From F23-D06 sp963620035 (lineage in GTDB: Bacteria > Bacteroidota > Bacteroidia > Bacteroidales > WCHB1-69), in contig CAVEXN010000030.1 of NCBI GenBank assembly GCA_963620035.1, positions 1-27,717 on the forward strand: DNA of 27,717 nucleotides, in the 5' to 3' direction. The notes beneath the pieces were generated by a model that worked only from the letters and a program-made list of their open reading frames with translations, was not told where the DNA came from and searched no databases. Position 1 is the first letter of the stretch, and the number at the start of each line of letters is the position of its first letter. Shown piece after piece: positions 14,900-22,721 of this stretch. Made by a program: the position numbers and the translations under genes.

Positions 14900-16273
14900 T
14901 TATTTTTTTCTTCTTTTGGGTTTGAGGTTGTGTTTTGCAACGAAATCGTCGAGGACCTCCTTCAGTGTCGGGGTTCCGATCTCCTGCAGTTCATAACCGA
15001 CTTTCACAACCGGCTGTTTGATCTTGATGAAGCGCGGCAGGTCGATGGGCGTGCCGATGACCACGGCGTCGCACGGGGTGTTGGCTATGGTCTTCTCAAG
15101 GTCTTTCATCTGTTGCTCGCCGTAGCCCATGGCCGGGAGCAGGGTGCCGATTTTGGGGTATCTTTCGAATGTGGTGGTAATCTCGCCTACGGTGTAAGGT
15201 CTCGGGTCGATGAGTTCAGATGCGCCGTATTTCTGGGCGGCGACGGTACCTGCGCCCTTGTCCATTTCGCCGTGGGTCAATGTCGGGCCGTCTTCAACGA
15301 CGAGCACGCGTTTGCCCTTGAGCAGTTCCGGCTTGTCAACGGTCAGCACGGAAGCGGCGTCGATGACCATGGCTTTCGGGTTGATTCTGGCGATGTTGGC
15401 GCGAACCGTGTTGATGTTTTCAAGAGATGCGGAGTCAATCTTGTTGATGACGATGACATCAGACATGCGGGCGACCACTTCGCCGGGATAGTATTCCACC
15501 TCTGCGCCCGGACGCAACGGGTCGGCGACTCCGATGGTCAGGTCGGGCTTGTAGAACGGGAAGTCGTTGTTGCCTCCGTCCCACAATACGATGTCGCAGC
15601 CGTCAGGATCGACCTCTGCTTCGCGGAGGATGGCCTCATAGTCAACGCCGGCATAGATGACGTTGCGTTTCGTCACTACGTGCGGTTCGTACTCTTCCAT
15701 TTCCTCGATGGTGCAGTTGTGTTTCTTCAGGTCCTCAACGCAGGCGAAACGCTGAACTTTCTGTTTGTTCAGATCCGGGTCGTAAGGCATAGGATGACGG
15801 ACGGCCACTACTCTGAAGCCCATTTCGACAAGGTATTCGATGATACGGCGGGAAGTCTGTGACTTGCCGCAGCCGGTACGGGTTGCACCCACAGCGATGA
15901 CGGGTTTCTTTGACTCTACCATCGTGTCTTTGGGTCCCATCAGCCAGAAGTTGGCGCCTGCGGCGTTCACGATAGCGCTGACCCCCATGACGTATGCGTA
16001 CGGTTTGTCGCTGTATGCGAAAACGCAGTCGTCAACGTCAAATTCCTTGATCAGTTCAGCAAGTCTGGATTCGGGATAGATCTGGATACCGTTCGGATAG
16101 AGGTCTTCGCCGGCCAGTTCTTTCGGGTATTTACGGTCGTCGATTCCGGGAATCTGTTCTGCGGTAAAGGCAACCACGTTGTAGTTCTTGTTGTGACGGA
16201 AAAAGGTGTTGAAATTGTGGAAATCCCTTCCCGCAGCACCAATGATAATTACGTTTCTTACTTTTTTCTTCAT
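14900..16273 (-). CDS. cyclic 2,3-diphosphoglycerate synthetase-like P-loop GTPase
   Basis: A 457-residue protein similar in length and motifs to the archaeal cyclic 2,3-diphosphoglycerate synthetase (about 460 residues). Residues 1-110 form a Rossmann-like N-domain (RNVIIIGAAGRDFHNFNTFF). A P-loop follows, GATRTGCGKSQTSR (129-142), then WDGGNNDFPF (Walker-B-like) and DVIVINKIDSAS (NKxD-type specificity loop). A basic KPKRRKK tail ends it. In methanogens the enzyme cyclises 2,3-DPG with ATP. Bacterial homologues are usually annotated only as GTPases and their reaction is not settled. The gene lies next to gpmA, which uses 2,3-BPG as cofactor. It has its own promoter and terminator. Confidence 0.8.
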   Translation of the reverse strand: MKKKVRNVIIIGAAGRDFHNFNTFFRHNKNYNVVAFTAEQIPGIDDRKYPKELAGEDLYPNGIQIYPESRLAELIKEFDVDDCVFAYSDKPYAYVMGVSAIVNAAGANFWLMGPKDTMVESKKPVIAVGATRTGCGKSQTSRRIIEYLVEMGFRVVAVRHPMPYDPDLNKQKVQRFACVEDLKKHNCTIEEMEEYEPHVVTKRNVIYAGVDYEAILREAEVDPDGCDIVLWDGGNNDFPFYKPDLTIGVADPLRPGAEVEYYPGEVVARMSDVIVINKIDSASLENINTVRANIARINPKAMVIDAASVLTVDKPELLKGKRVLVVEDGPTLTHGEMDKGAGTVAAQKYGASELIDPRPYTVGEITTTFERYPKIGTLLPAMGYGEQQMKDLEKTIANTPCDAVVIGTPIDLPRFIKIKQPVVKVGYELQEIGTPTLKEVLDDFVAKHNLKPKRRKK

Positions 16274-16335
16274 AAAAACTGTTGTTTTAAGTTATTACAA
16301 TAAGTGATTCTCTTTTTTCGCTTTTTTGAGCGGCG

Positions 16336-16366
16336 CAAAGATAGAAAAAAAACTTATAATTCGCAA
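16336..16366 (-). promoter_or_regulatory. promoter of the cDPG-synthetase-like gene
   Basis: The minus strand has TTG (16366-16364), a 20-nt spacer and TATCTTTG (16343-16336), matching the -33/-7 pattern. It sits 63 nt upstream of the start at 16273, between this gene and gpmA. Confidence 0.6.
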
Positions 16367-16383
16367 TTCCGGCGATTTTTTTG

Positions 16384-17130
16384 CTATTTCGTCTGGTTTG
16401 CCACCACCGCTTCCTTGGCTTTGAGTTCCTCTTCGGAGATGCCGATGTATTCGTCTTTCAGTATTTGCATGTCCTCGTCAAGTTCCATCAGATAGGGGGT
16501 CCCGGTCGGGATGTTGAGTTTGACGATCTCTTCATTGGAGAGGTTTTTCATGAATTTGATGATGCCGCGGATGCTGTTTCCGTGGGCGACGATGAGCACC
16601 TGTCTGTACTGGTGCAGTTTTTCGACGATGCTGGCGTTCCAGAGGGGTATGATGCGGCGGGTGGCGTCTGAAAGCGATTCGGTGCCGGGACGGGCAGAGC
16701 GGTTCTTGATGCCCTGATAGCGGATGTCGTACTTGGGGTGGCGCGGGTCGTCGTCCGGAATGGGAGCGGGCGCCACGTCATAGCTGCGCCGCCAAAGCAT
16801 CACTTGCTCCTTGCCGTATTTCTCCACGGCCTCCTGTTTGTTCTGTCCTTGCAGCACGCCGTAGTGCTTCTCGTTGAGCCGCCAGGTCTTTTCTACCGGC
16901 AGCCACATTCGATCCATCTCCTCCAGCACGAGGTTGAGCGTCTTGATGGCCCTCTTCAGATAGGAGGTGTAGGTGTAGCGGATGTCAAAACCGCCTTCCC
17001 GCAGTGTCCTGCCGGCCTGCCGTGCCTCTTCCTCGCCTTGAGGGGTGAGGTCCACATCCGTCCACCCCGTGAACCGGTTCGACAGATTCCATTCGCTTTG
17101 TCCGTGTCGTATGAGTATGAGTTTATACAT
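16384..17130 (-). CDS. gpmA: 2,3-bisphosphoglycerate-dependent phosphoglycerate mutase
   Basis: A 248-residue dPGM of the histidine phosphatase superfamily, interconverting 3- and 2-phosphoglycerate in glycolysis. LILIRHGQSEWNLSNRFTGW (RHG motif, phospho-acceptor His near residue 9), LNEKHYGVLQGQNK and the second catalytic His in VLIVAHGNSIRGIIKF are all present. Length is standard. It is preceded by panD (48-nt gap) on the same strand and followed, after a separate promoter, by the cDPG-synthetase-like gene. Confidence 0.97.
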   Translation of the reverse strand: MYKLILIRHGQSEWNLSNRFTGWTDVDLTPQGEEEARQAGRTLREGGFDIRYTYTSYLKRAIKTLNLVLEEMDRMWLPVEKTWRLNEKHYGVLQGQNKQEAVEKYGKEQVMLWRRSYDVAPAPIPDDDPRHPKYDIRYQGIKNRSARPGTESLSDATRRIIPLWNASIVEKLHQYRQVLIVAHGNSIRGIIKFMKNLSNEEIVKLNIPTGTPYLMELDEDMQILKDEYIGISEEELKAKEAVVANQTK

Positions 17131-17178
17131 ATTATATATTTATGGATGCTTGATGTTGTTAGTCTTTCTTCCTTTCTT

Positions 17179-17526
17179 TCAGCGGAGCTTGTTTTCCTTG
17201 TCCGGAAAGACGATCCACGGCTTGAAATGCCTGGCCTCTTCAAAGTCCATCGAGCAGTAGGAGATGATGACGACAACGTCTCCTACGCAAGCCTTCCGGG
17301 CGGCGGGCCCGTTGAGGCAGATCACGCCGGAGTCTTTCGCCCCTTTGATGACGTATGTTTCCAGTCGCTCTCCGTTGTTTACGTTCAGTACCTGCACTTT
17401 CTCGTTCTCAATCAGGTTGGCGGCCTCCATCAGCGTCTCGTCGATGGTGATGCTGCCTACATAGTTGAGGTTGGCTTCCGTTACGGTTACTTTGTGGATC
17501 TTCGATTTTAAAAGTTCTATGGTCAT
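17179..17526 (-). CDS. panD: aspartate 1-decarboxylase
   Basis: A 115-residue PanD proenzyme, which makes beta-alanine from aspartate for pantothenate and CoA synthesis. LKSKIHKVTVTEANLNYVGS shows the conserved N-terminus; self-cleavage between Gly and Ser in YVGSIT creates the pyruvoyl group. NNGERLETYVI and LNGPAARKACVGDVVVIISY are also conserved. It begins 10 nt after panC on the same strand, so substrate production (beta-alanine) and use (PanC) are co-expressed. Confidence 0.97.
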   Translation of the reverse strand: MTIELLKSKIHKVTVTEANLNYVGSITIDETLMEAANLIENEKVQVLNVNNGERLETYVIKGAKDSGVICLNGPAARKACVGDVVVIISYCSMDFEEARHFKPWIVFPDKENKLR

Positions 17527-17536
17527 TTTACCGGTT

Positions 17537-18367
17537 TTAACGATAACGAATATTGTCGATGAGTCTTACGCCGCCTATATGGACTGTGATGAATCCTATG
17601 ATGCCGGGCGCGTCGGAGAGTGTCTGCACGGGCCGGAGCGTCCGGTCATCGGCCACCTCAAAGTACTCGAGCGTGAACCCGGGTACTTTGGCGATTTCCT
17701 GCTCTACGAACGCCTTGATCTGCGGAACGTCTTTCTGTTCGCACGAGGCTTTGAGGATGCGGTAGATGTTGGCGGCGGTCTCGAACTGCTCTGCGGTGAG
17801 CCGCTGGTTGCGCGAACTCATGGCCAGCCCGTTTGCCTCACGCACGATAGGGCACGGCACAATCTGCGCCCCGATGCCGCATTGCCGCACCAGTTCCCTT
17901 ATCACCGCAATCTGCTGGTAGTCCTTTTCGCCGAAATAGGCGCGGTCGGGGCAGGTCCAGTCTAACAGCCGGCGCACGATGATGCCTACGCCGTTGAAAT
18001 GCCCCGGACGGGCAGCCCCCTCCATGACTTGCTCCACCTGGCCGAAATGGTACTCCTCGGCGGGCCTCTCCGGGAAAACTTCTTCGGCTTCCGGTATGAA
18101 GGCATAGTCGGCGTACGCACGTATCAAGTCAAGGTCCTTTTCCGGCGTGCGGGGATATTTCTGCAAGTCTTCAGGATTGTTGAACTGCACGGGATTCACG
18201 AATATGGAGACGATTACGATGTCGTTTTCTTTTCTTGCCCTTCGGATGAGCGACAGATGACCCTCGTGCAGAGCACCCATCGTCGGCACCAGCCCGATGC
18301 TTTTGCCCTCTGTCTTGACTTTTCTTGCCGTGTTGACCAAATCGTCAACGGAAGTGATAGCAAACAT
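17537..18367 (-). CDS. panC: pantothenate synthetase
   Basis: A 276-residue PanC, which condenses pantoate and beta-alanine with ATP hydrolysis to AMP. LVPTMGALHEGHLSLIRRA contains the HxGH nucleotidyltransferase motif; SIFVNPVQFNNPEDLQKYPR, YFGEKDYQQI and REANGLAMSSRNQRL (the KMSKS-like region) are intact. Length is normal. It is first in a panC-panD unit with a TATCTTTG -7 element at 18438-18445. Confidence 0.97.
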   Translation of the reverse strand: MFAITSVDDLVNTARKVKTEGKSIGLVPTMGALHEGHLSLIRRARKENDIVIVSIFVNPVQFNNPEDLQKYPRTPEKDLDLIRAYADYAFIPEAEEVFPERPAEEYHFGQVEQVMEGAARPGHFNGVGIIVRRLLDWTCPDRAYFGEKDYQQIAVIRELVRQCGIGAQIVPCPIVREANGLAMSSRNQRLTAEQFETAANIYRILKASCEQKDVPQIKAFVEQEIAKVPGFTLEYFEVADDRTLRPVQTLSDAPGIIGFITVHIGGVRLIDNIRYR

Positions 18368-18437
18368 GTTTTTCTATAAAAGTTGGTTTTAGTCCGTTTA
18401 TCGAAAACAATGCTTTCCCCCTTCCGGAAAAAGCGGG

Positions 18438-18445
18438 CAAAGATA
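18438..18445 (-). promoter_or_regulatory. -7 element for panC-panD
   Basis: The minus strand reads TATCTTTG, 70 nt upstream of the panC ATG. No clear -33 TTTG is present at the standard spacing, which falls inside the 3' end of the HATPase gene. Confidence 0.5.
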
Positions 18446-18463
18446 CATTTTTTATCATCCCTT

Positions 18464-18997
18464 TCATTGAATGTTTTCTTGTATCATTTCTTTCAGGGCT
18501 TCGATGATGTCAGGGTCGTTTATGGGGACGCCCCCGAGGGCTTCGTGTACGTCGTCGGTGTCGAGCGTGTAGTCGATTTCCCCGTCGCGCCTGTAGCGGA
18601 AGATGAAGCGGATGTCAGGGTATGCGGAAATGGTCAGCGCCATGGTGCCGGCAAGGTCGCCCAACGGCGGCCTGTCCAGATGGCTGAGTCCGAACACGGC
18701 GGTGACGGTCGTGCCTCCGCCGACTTTCGACCGGATGTCGAGGCTTCCGCCGGTCATTTCTGTGTTCTGCTTGAGCAACGGCAGTCCGAGCCCCACTTTT
18801 CGGGTGGTGCGGGTGGTGAAAAACGGGTCGATGACATTCCGCACGGTCTCTTCGTTCATGCCGCAGCCGTTGTCCTTGAAGACTATCGTCAAGGTGTCGG
18901 CATTGCTGTCTGCTGTCACTTCCAGTGTGATGACGGTGGCTCCCGCACGGGTGGAGTTCTGCAGGATGTCCATGATGTGCATGGAGAGGTCTTTCAT
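18464..18997 (-). CDS. GHKL-type ATP-binding protein (HATPase_c), kinase-like without sensor
   Basis: A 177-residue stand-alone histidine-kinase-type ATPase domain. It shows the N box with ILQNSTRAGA (N14), the G1 box KDNGCGM (41-47), the F box DPFFTT (57-62) and the G2 box VGLGLPLL (68-75). There is no dimerisation helix with phospho-His and no sensor region. The C-terminal ~60 residues (RFIFRYRRDGEIDYTLDTDD...) form a small extra domain. It is the last gene of the PHP-DRTGG-HATPase set, starting 7 nt after DRTGG. Such proteins accompany bifurcating [FeFe]-hydrogenase operons in several anaerobes, with an unproven regulatory or anti-sigma-like role. Confidence 0.85.
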   Translation of the reverse strand: MKDLSMHIMDILQNSTRAGATVITLEVTADSNADTLTIVFKDNGCGMNEETVRNVIDPFFTTRTTRKVGLGLPLLKQNTEMTGGSLDIRSKVGGGTTVTAVFGLSHLDRPPLGDLAGTMALTISAYPDIRFIFRYRRDGEIDYTLDTDDVHEALGGVPINDPDIIEALKEMIQENIQ

Positions 18998-19004
18998 GGC
19001 GCGG

Positions 19005-19340
19005 CTATTGGTTCAGCAGTCCGTACAGTTTCCCCGTCGTCTCAAAGGTCTGCTCCCCGGTTCCCAGCACGGGAATGCCCTCTTCTCTGGCCTGCTCCAG
19101 CATATCGTCGTCCGGCTTGTTTCCCTTGACCAGTATGACGCAGGCCAGTTCTTTGAGCGAGGCTATGGCGATGACGTTCTTGTGGGTCTGCAGCGTGACC
19201 CATGCGTCCCCCTCATGGGCAAACCCCATGACATCGCTCAGCAGGTCAGATACGTAGCCGCCCTTGATTTCAGTCCCTAAGTTCTCTTCGCCGCAGAAGA
19301 CGGCAAAGTTCATTTTCTCGACAAGTTCTTTGATGGTCAT
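19005..19340 (-). CDS. DRTGG-domain protein
   Basis: A 111-residue single-domain protein: GTEIKGGYVSDLLSDVMGFA is the DRTGG signature region (G-G-Y-V-S-D-L-L-S), followed by AWVTLQTHKNVIAIASLKEL and a C-terminal GIPVLGTGEQTFETTGKLY. DRTGG domains are presumed ligand-sensing and occur alone beside HATPase, PHP and hydrogenase genes. It sits between the PHP gene (35-nt gap) and the HATPase gene (7-nt gap). Confidence 0.85.
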   Translation of the reverse strand: MTIKELVEKMNFAVFCGEENLGTEIKGGYVSDLLSDVMGFAHEGDAWVTLQTHKNVIAIASLKELACVILVKGNKPDDDMLEQAREEGIPVLGTGEQTFETTGKLYGLLNQ

Positions 19341-19375
19341 TGTGTTATGTTTATTAAGTTAATAGTCTTGATGAT

Positions 19376-20131
19376 TTATGATTGTACAGGCATTGTGAGC
19401 AGCACCCTCCGTCCCTCTTCCTGCCTGAATGCTTTTCGGATCTCTTCAAAACTGCGGGTCTCCAGTTCCATATAGCAGGGTGCGATTCCCACCCGGTCGG
19501 GGATGTGTGCATCAGAACTGCGCATGAAGCTCTTTCCTTTCAGGTATTTGTGTGATTGCAGGATTGTGTCGGCATTGCCGCGCTCCGACAGTTCCACGGC
19601 GTCATATTCAAGGTCGAAAGGGATGAACCCGAGTTGGCTGACAAGACTGGTGGTCAGTTTGTCGATGTGTGCAGGCACGAACAGCCCTCCGGCCGCATGC
19701 ACGAAGTCGGCCACCTGGTTCACCGACTGGTCGATGGCGGCGGTGAGCAGCCTGGGCTCTTCATAGATGATGTTGAAGTCCTCGTCTATCTGCACTTGGT
19801 CGCCAAAGCGGTCGGGGTCGTTGGGAATGTCGGGCAGATGCTGCTCCAGGTACGCCTGCAGACGGTCAAGCGAAGCGTGGTCGGGCATATAGGCGAGACA
19901 GTGCGCCTCCTCTTTGGTGGTGATCTCGGCGCCGCAAAGCACGAAGATGTCGCGGTTGTGGGAGTAGTGTTCCGCCAGACGGCAATGGCGCGTGGAGTTG
20001 TGGTCGGTAATGGCGATGATGTCGATGCCCTGCGACAAGGCGCATGCTATGATGTTGTCAGGGGTCATCTCCAGGTCTCCGCAAGGCGAGAGAAGGGTAT
20101 GTGTATGTAGGTCTGCCTTGAATATCTGCAC
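19376..20131 (-). CDS. PHP-domain metal-dependent phosphoesterase
   Basis: A 251-residue PHP protein. The start is taken as the GTG at 20131 (VQIFKADLHTHTLLSPCGDL), because a longer frame to 20368 would run back over both divergent promoters and into thiL. Metal ligands are visible: DLHTH near the N-terminus, AITDHNS, an E in LCGAEITT, PAHIDK and a SSDAHIPD motif near the C-terminus. PHP domains hydrolyse phosphate esters with two or three metals; this subfamily's substrate is unknown. It leads the PHP-DRTGG-HATPase unit. The window shows no hydrogenase or NuoEF-like partner. Confidence 0.85.
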   Translation of the reverse strand: MQIFKADLHTHTLLSPCGDLEMTPDNIIACALSQGIDIIAITDHNSTRHCRLAEHYSHNRDIFVLCGAEITTKEEAHCLAYMPDHASLDRLQAYLEQHLPDIPNDPDRFGDQVQIDEDFNIIYEEPRLLTAAIDQSVNQVADFVHAAGGLFVPAHIDKLTTSLVSQLGFIPFDLEYDAVELSERGNADTILQSHKYLKGKSFMRSSDAHIPDRVGIAPCYMELETRSFEEIRKAFRQEEGRRVLLTMPVQS

Positions 20132-20155
20132 GTCTCGGTGTGTTTTTGAACGGAG

Positions 20156-20163
20156 CAAAAATA
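20156..20163 (-). promoter_or_regulatory. -7 element for PHP-DRTGG-HATPase
   Basis: The minus strand reads TATTTTTG, matching TAnnTTTG, 24 nt upstream of the GTG at 20131. It is 11 bp from the divergent thiL -7 element, so the two promoters share DNA. Confidence 0.55.
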
Positions 20164-20174
20164 CAAAAAAAATG

Positions 20175-20182
20175 TACTTTTG
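20175..20182 (+). promoter_or_regulatory. -7 element for thiL-ispG
   Basis: TACTTTTG matches TAnnTTTG and lies 19 nt upstream of the thiL ATG at 20202, implying a very short leader. No well-spaced -33 TTTG is seen. Confidence 0.55.
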
Positions 20183-20201
20183 CCCCCTCATATCATTAAA
20201 G

Positions 20202-21248
20202 ATGGAAGAACAGAAACAACCGAACAACCAGCCCCGTTTCGGCAAGTATGACCTTATCGCCGAACTGTCAAAATATTTCCCTGTCGAGAACGCCTCTACC
20301 GCCGTCGGCATCGGCGACGATGCCGCCGTGATGAGTCCCGCCGATGAGAACGTGGCCGCCTCCACCAAGGTTTTCCTCGAAAACGTACACTTTGACCTTA
20401 CCTACGTGCCGCTGCGGCATCTGGGCTACAAGGTGGCCGCCATCGCCTTTTCCGACGTGCTGGGCATGAATGCCGTGCCCACACAGCTGCTGGTGAACAT
20501 CTCAGTGTCGGGACGCTTTGACCTTAAGGCGGTCAACGAGATCCTGGACGGCATGGCCGCCTGCTGCGATACGGTTCACGCCGACGTGGCCGCCCTCGAC
20601 CTCTCCACTTCCCCACGCGACCTGGTGATCGCGGTGACCGCAATAGGGGAGTGCGACCCCGCCCACCTCGCCACACGGAAGGGCGCGTCCGAAAACGAAC
20701 TGGTCTGTGTCTCCGGCGACTTTGCCGCCGCCTACGCCGGCCTGCTCCTGCTGCAACGCGAAAAGAAGGTTTTTGAGGTGAACCCCGACATGCAGCCCGA
20801 CTTCACGGGCAAGGACTATCTGCTGCGCCGCCAACTCAAGCCCGAACCCCGCATAGATATAGTGGAAGCCCTCCGCCGCGAGGATATCATCCCTACCACC
20901 ATGACCAGCATCGGCGACGGCATCGCTGCCGCAGCCATGCAGATCTGCCGCGCCTCCGCCAAAGGCTGCGACCTCTTTGAGGAAAAGTTGCCGATGACCG
21001 AACTGACCTTCACGACACTGAAAGACCTCGACATCGTGCATACGGTGGCGGCACTCAACGGCGGTGACGATTATGAACTGATGTTTACGGTGAAACAGGC
21101 AGACTACGAAAAACTGAAAAATGTGGACAATGTCTCCATCATCGGCTATATCAAGGAACAATCTGCGGGTTACCATCTCATCACGGGCGACAACCGGCAA
21201 GTGGAACTCCGCGCACAGGGATTTGCCCATAACGACGGACAGCAATAG
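20202..21248 (+). CDS. thiL: thiamine-monophosphate kinase-like protein with altered active site
   Basis: A 348-residue ThiL-family protein; the start MEEQKQPNN at 20202 follows the -7 element. ThiL phosphorylates thiamine monophosphate to the diphosphate. The fold is clear: TAVGIGDDAAVM (34-44), VHFDLTYVPLRHLGYKVAAI, VSGDFAAAYAGLLLL, MQPDFTGKDYLLRRQLKPEP and ALNGGDDYELMFT. Several catalytic positions differ from the family as I know it: the TDM Asp is Lys56, the GG of VGGDTT is AL (131-132, Asp133 kept), EGVHF is ENVHF, and DISDGL is SIGDGI (first Asp to Ser236). It may be a divergent or inactive paralogue. ispG follows after 9 nt. Confidence 0.8.
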   Translation: MEEQKQPNNQPRFGKYDLIAELSKYFPVENASTAVGIGDDAAVMSPADENVAASTKVFLENVHFDLTYVPLRHLGYKVAAIAFSDVLGMNAVPTQLLVNISVSGRFDLKAVNEILDGMAACCDTVHADVAALDLSTSPRDLVIAVTAIGECDPAHLATRKGASENELVCVSGDFAAAYAGLLLLQREKKVFEVNPDMQPDFTGKDYLLRRQLKPEPRIDIVEALRREDIIPTTMTSIGDGIAAAAMQICRASAKGCDLFEEKLPMTELTFTTLKDLDIVHTVAALNGGDDYELMFTVKQADYEKLKNVDNVSIIGYIKEQSAGYHLITGDNRQVELRAQGFAHNDGQQ

Positions 21249-21257
21249 CCTATTCTG

Positions 21258-22634
21258 ATGAACAGCAAGAACGGTTTCAATATCGGCAATGTGGCTGTCG
21301 GCGGCGCCGCCCCGGTGGTGGTGCAGTCGATGACCAACACCGACACCAACGATGTGGAGGCCACGGTGGCGCAATGCCGCCGAATGGTGGCGTCGGGGGC
21401 GCAGTTGGTACGCATAACGGTGCCCTCGCTGAAAGAGGTCGCCGCCATGCGCGAGATCAAAAGCCGCCTGCGCAGCGAGGGCATCGATACCCCGTTGGTG
21501 GCCGACGTACATTTTAACCCCAAAGTGGCGGAAGAGATGGCCGCCATAGTCGAAAAGGTGCGCATAAACCCCGGCAACTATGTGGACAAACGCAATTTCT
21601 CCCAACAAGAATTCAGCGACTCCGCCTATCGGGAGGCAGTGGACCGGATGGAGCAGCGTGCCGCACCGTTGCTGCAACGCTGTGCCGACTATGGCACCGC
21701 CCTGCGCATCGGCATCAACCACGGCTCGCTCTGCGACCGTATCGTGAACCGCTACGGAAACACGCCCGAAGCCATGGTGCAGTCGGCACTCGAATGGATT
21801 GACATCTGCGATCGCCATGGCTTCCGCAAGACGGTAATCTCGATGAAGTCCAGCAACGTGCGCACTGCCACCGAAGCCACGCTGCTGCTTAAACGTGCCA
21901 TGGTAGAGCGAGGCGGCGACTGCCCGCTGCACATCGGTATCACGGAGGCAGGGAACGGTCCGGAGGCCCGCGTGAAGTCGGCCGCCGGCATCGGGGCGAT
22001 GCTCCTGTGCGGCGTCGGCGACACGGTGCGCGTGTCGTTGACTGAGCCGCCCGAAAACGAGTCGCCCTTTGCCCACCGGCTGGTGAAGGCCGTGCAGGGG
22101 CTTGACCCCAAGCAAGGCATCGTCAATGCTGGGATACTGCGGTTTGCAGACAACGACAGTGACGAGGAACGCTTTATGATCAGGGCGGCCGCCATCACCG
22201 GCTATGCGTCGCACTTCAACCGCCTTGATGGCGTTGACTTCCGTAACCCATGTCTCCCGGCATCCACCCTACGGAAACTCGAGCAGACAGTCATGCAGGC
22301 CTGCCGCATCAGGATGACCAAGACGGAGTTCATCGCCTGCCCCTCCTGCGGACGCACCCAGTATGACATAGAACAGGTGTTCGCACTCGTGAAGGAGCGT
22401 TTCCCGGACTGTCCCGGACTGAAAATCGCCGTGATGGGATGCGTGGTGAACGGGCCGGGCGAGATGGCCGACGCAGACTTCGGAATCGTAGGCGCCAGCC
22501 ACGGACTGGTATGCGTCTATAAGGGGAAAACGCGCCTCACCGAGGCTGTAGAGGTGTCTGCGGCGCTGCGGCGGCTCGAACGCCTCATTGAAGAACATTC
22601 CATTCATGGCAACGACATGCACACAGAGGCGTAA
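21258..22634 (+). CDS. ispG: 4-hydroxy-3-methylbut-2-enyl diphosphate synthase (MEP pathway)
   Basis: A 458-residue IspG, which converts MEcPP to HMBPP using a [4Fe-4S] cluster. The N-terminal TIM barrel includes VVVQSMTNTDTNDVEATVAQ, LVADVHFNP, VRINPGNY and the plant/Chlamydia-type stretch LRIGINHGSLCDRIVNRYG. The cluster domain has ACPSCGRTQYD (C361, C364) and MGCVVNGPGE (C395). E. coli IspG is about 370 residues and most Bacteroidetes homologues are near 600 with a large inserted domain. Here only about 90 residues (265-355) separate the barrel from the cluster domain, so the insert is strongly reduced. It is co-transcribed with thiL. Confidence 0.93.
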   Translation: MNSKNGFNIGNVAVGGAAPVVVQSMTNTDTNDVEATVAQCRRMVASGAQLVRITVPSLKEVAAMREIKSRLRSEGIDTPLVADVHFNPKVAEEMAAIVEKVRINPGNYVDKRNFSQQEFSDSAYREAVDRMEQRAAPLLQRCADYGTALRIGINHGSLCDRIVNRYGNTPEAMVQSALEWIDICDRHGFRKTVISMKSSNVRTATEATLLLKRAMVERGGDCPLHIGITEAGNGPEARVKSAAGIGAMLLCGVGDTVRVSLTEPPENESPFAHRLVKAVQGLDPKQGIVNAGILRFADNDSDEERFMIRAAAITGYASHFNRLDGVDFRNPCLPASTLRKLEQTVMQACRIRMTKTEFIACPSCGRTQYDIEQVFALVKERFPDCPGLKIAVMGCVVNGPGEMADADFGIVGASHGLVCVYKGKTRLTEAVEVSAALRRLERLIEEHSIHGNDMHTEA

Positions 22635-22709
22635 ACGCAACACAGGTAAACTGTCAACAAACGATAACCCTTTGTACTTCCGCCACTTTCGGCCATAGTG
22701 TCAATAATT

Positions 22710-22721
22710 GCCAATATTGGC
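22710..22721. promoter_or_regulatory. 12-bp perfect palindrome, candidate operator
   Basis: GCCAATATTGGC is a perfect palindrome 33 nt upstream of the TATGTTTG element at 22754, a position suited to a dimeric regulator. No regulator gene is adjacent. It could also be part of the weak ispG terminator region. Confidence 0.3.

Noticed and set aside
19992..20201. Longer N-terminus for ThiL
   Set aside because: It overlaps the PHP gene in antisense and crosses the thiL -7 element; ATG 20202 fits the family start.
20132..20368. Longer N-terminus for the PHP protein
   Set aside because: The extension reads antisense through thiL and both divergent promoters; the PHP fold begins at the GTG 20131.
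20502..22214. 570-residue minus-strand ORF opposite thiL and ispG
   Set aside because: It is antisense across two well-supported genes, has a His/Arg/Gly-rich shadow composition and no domain motif.
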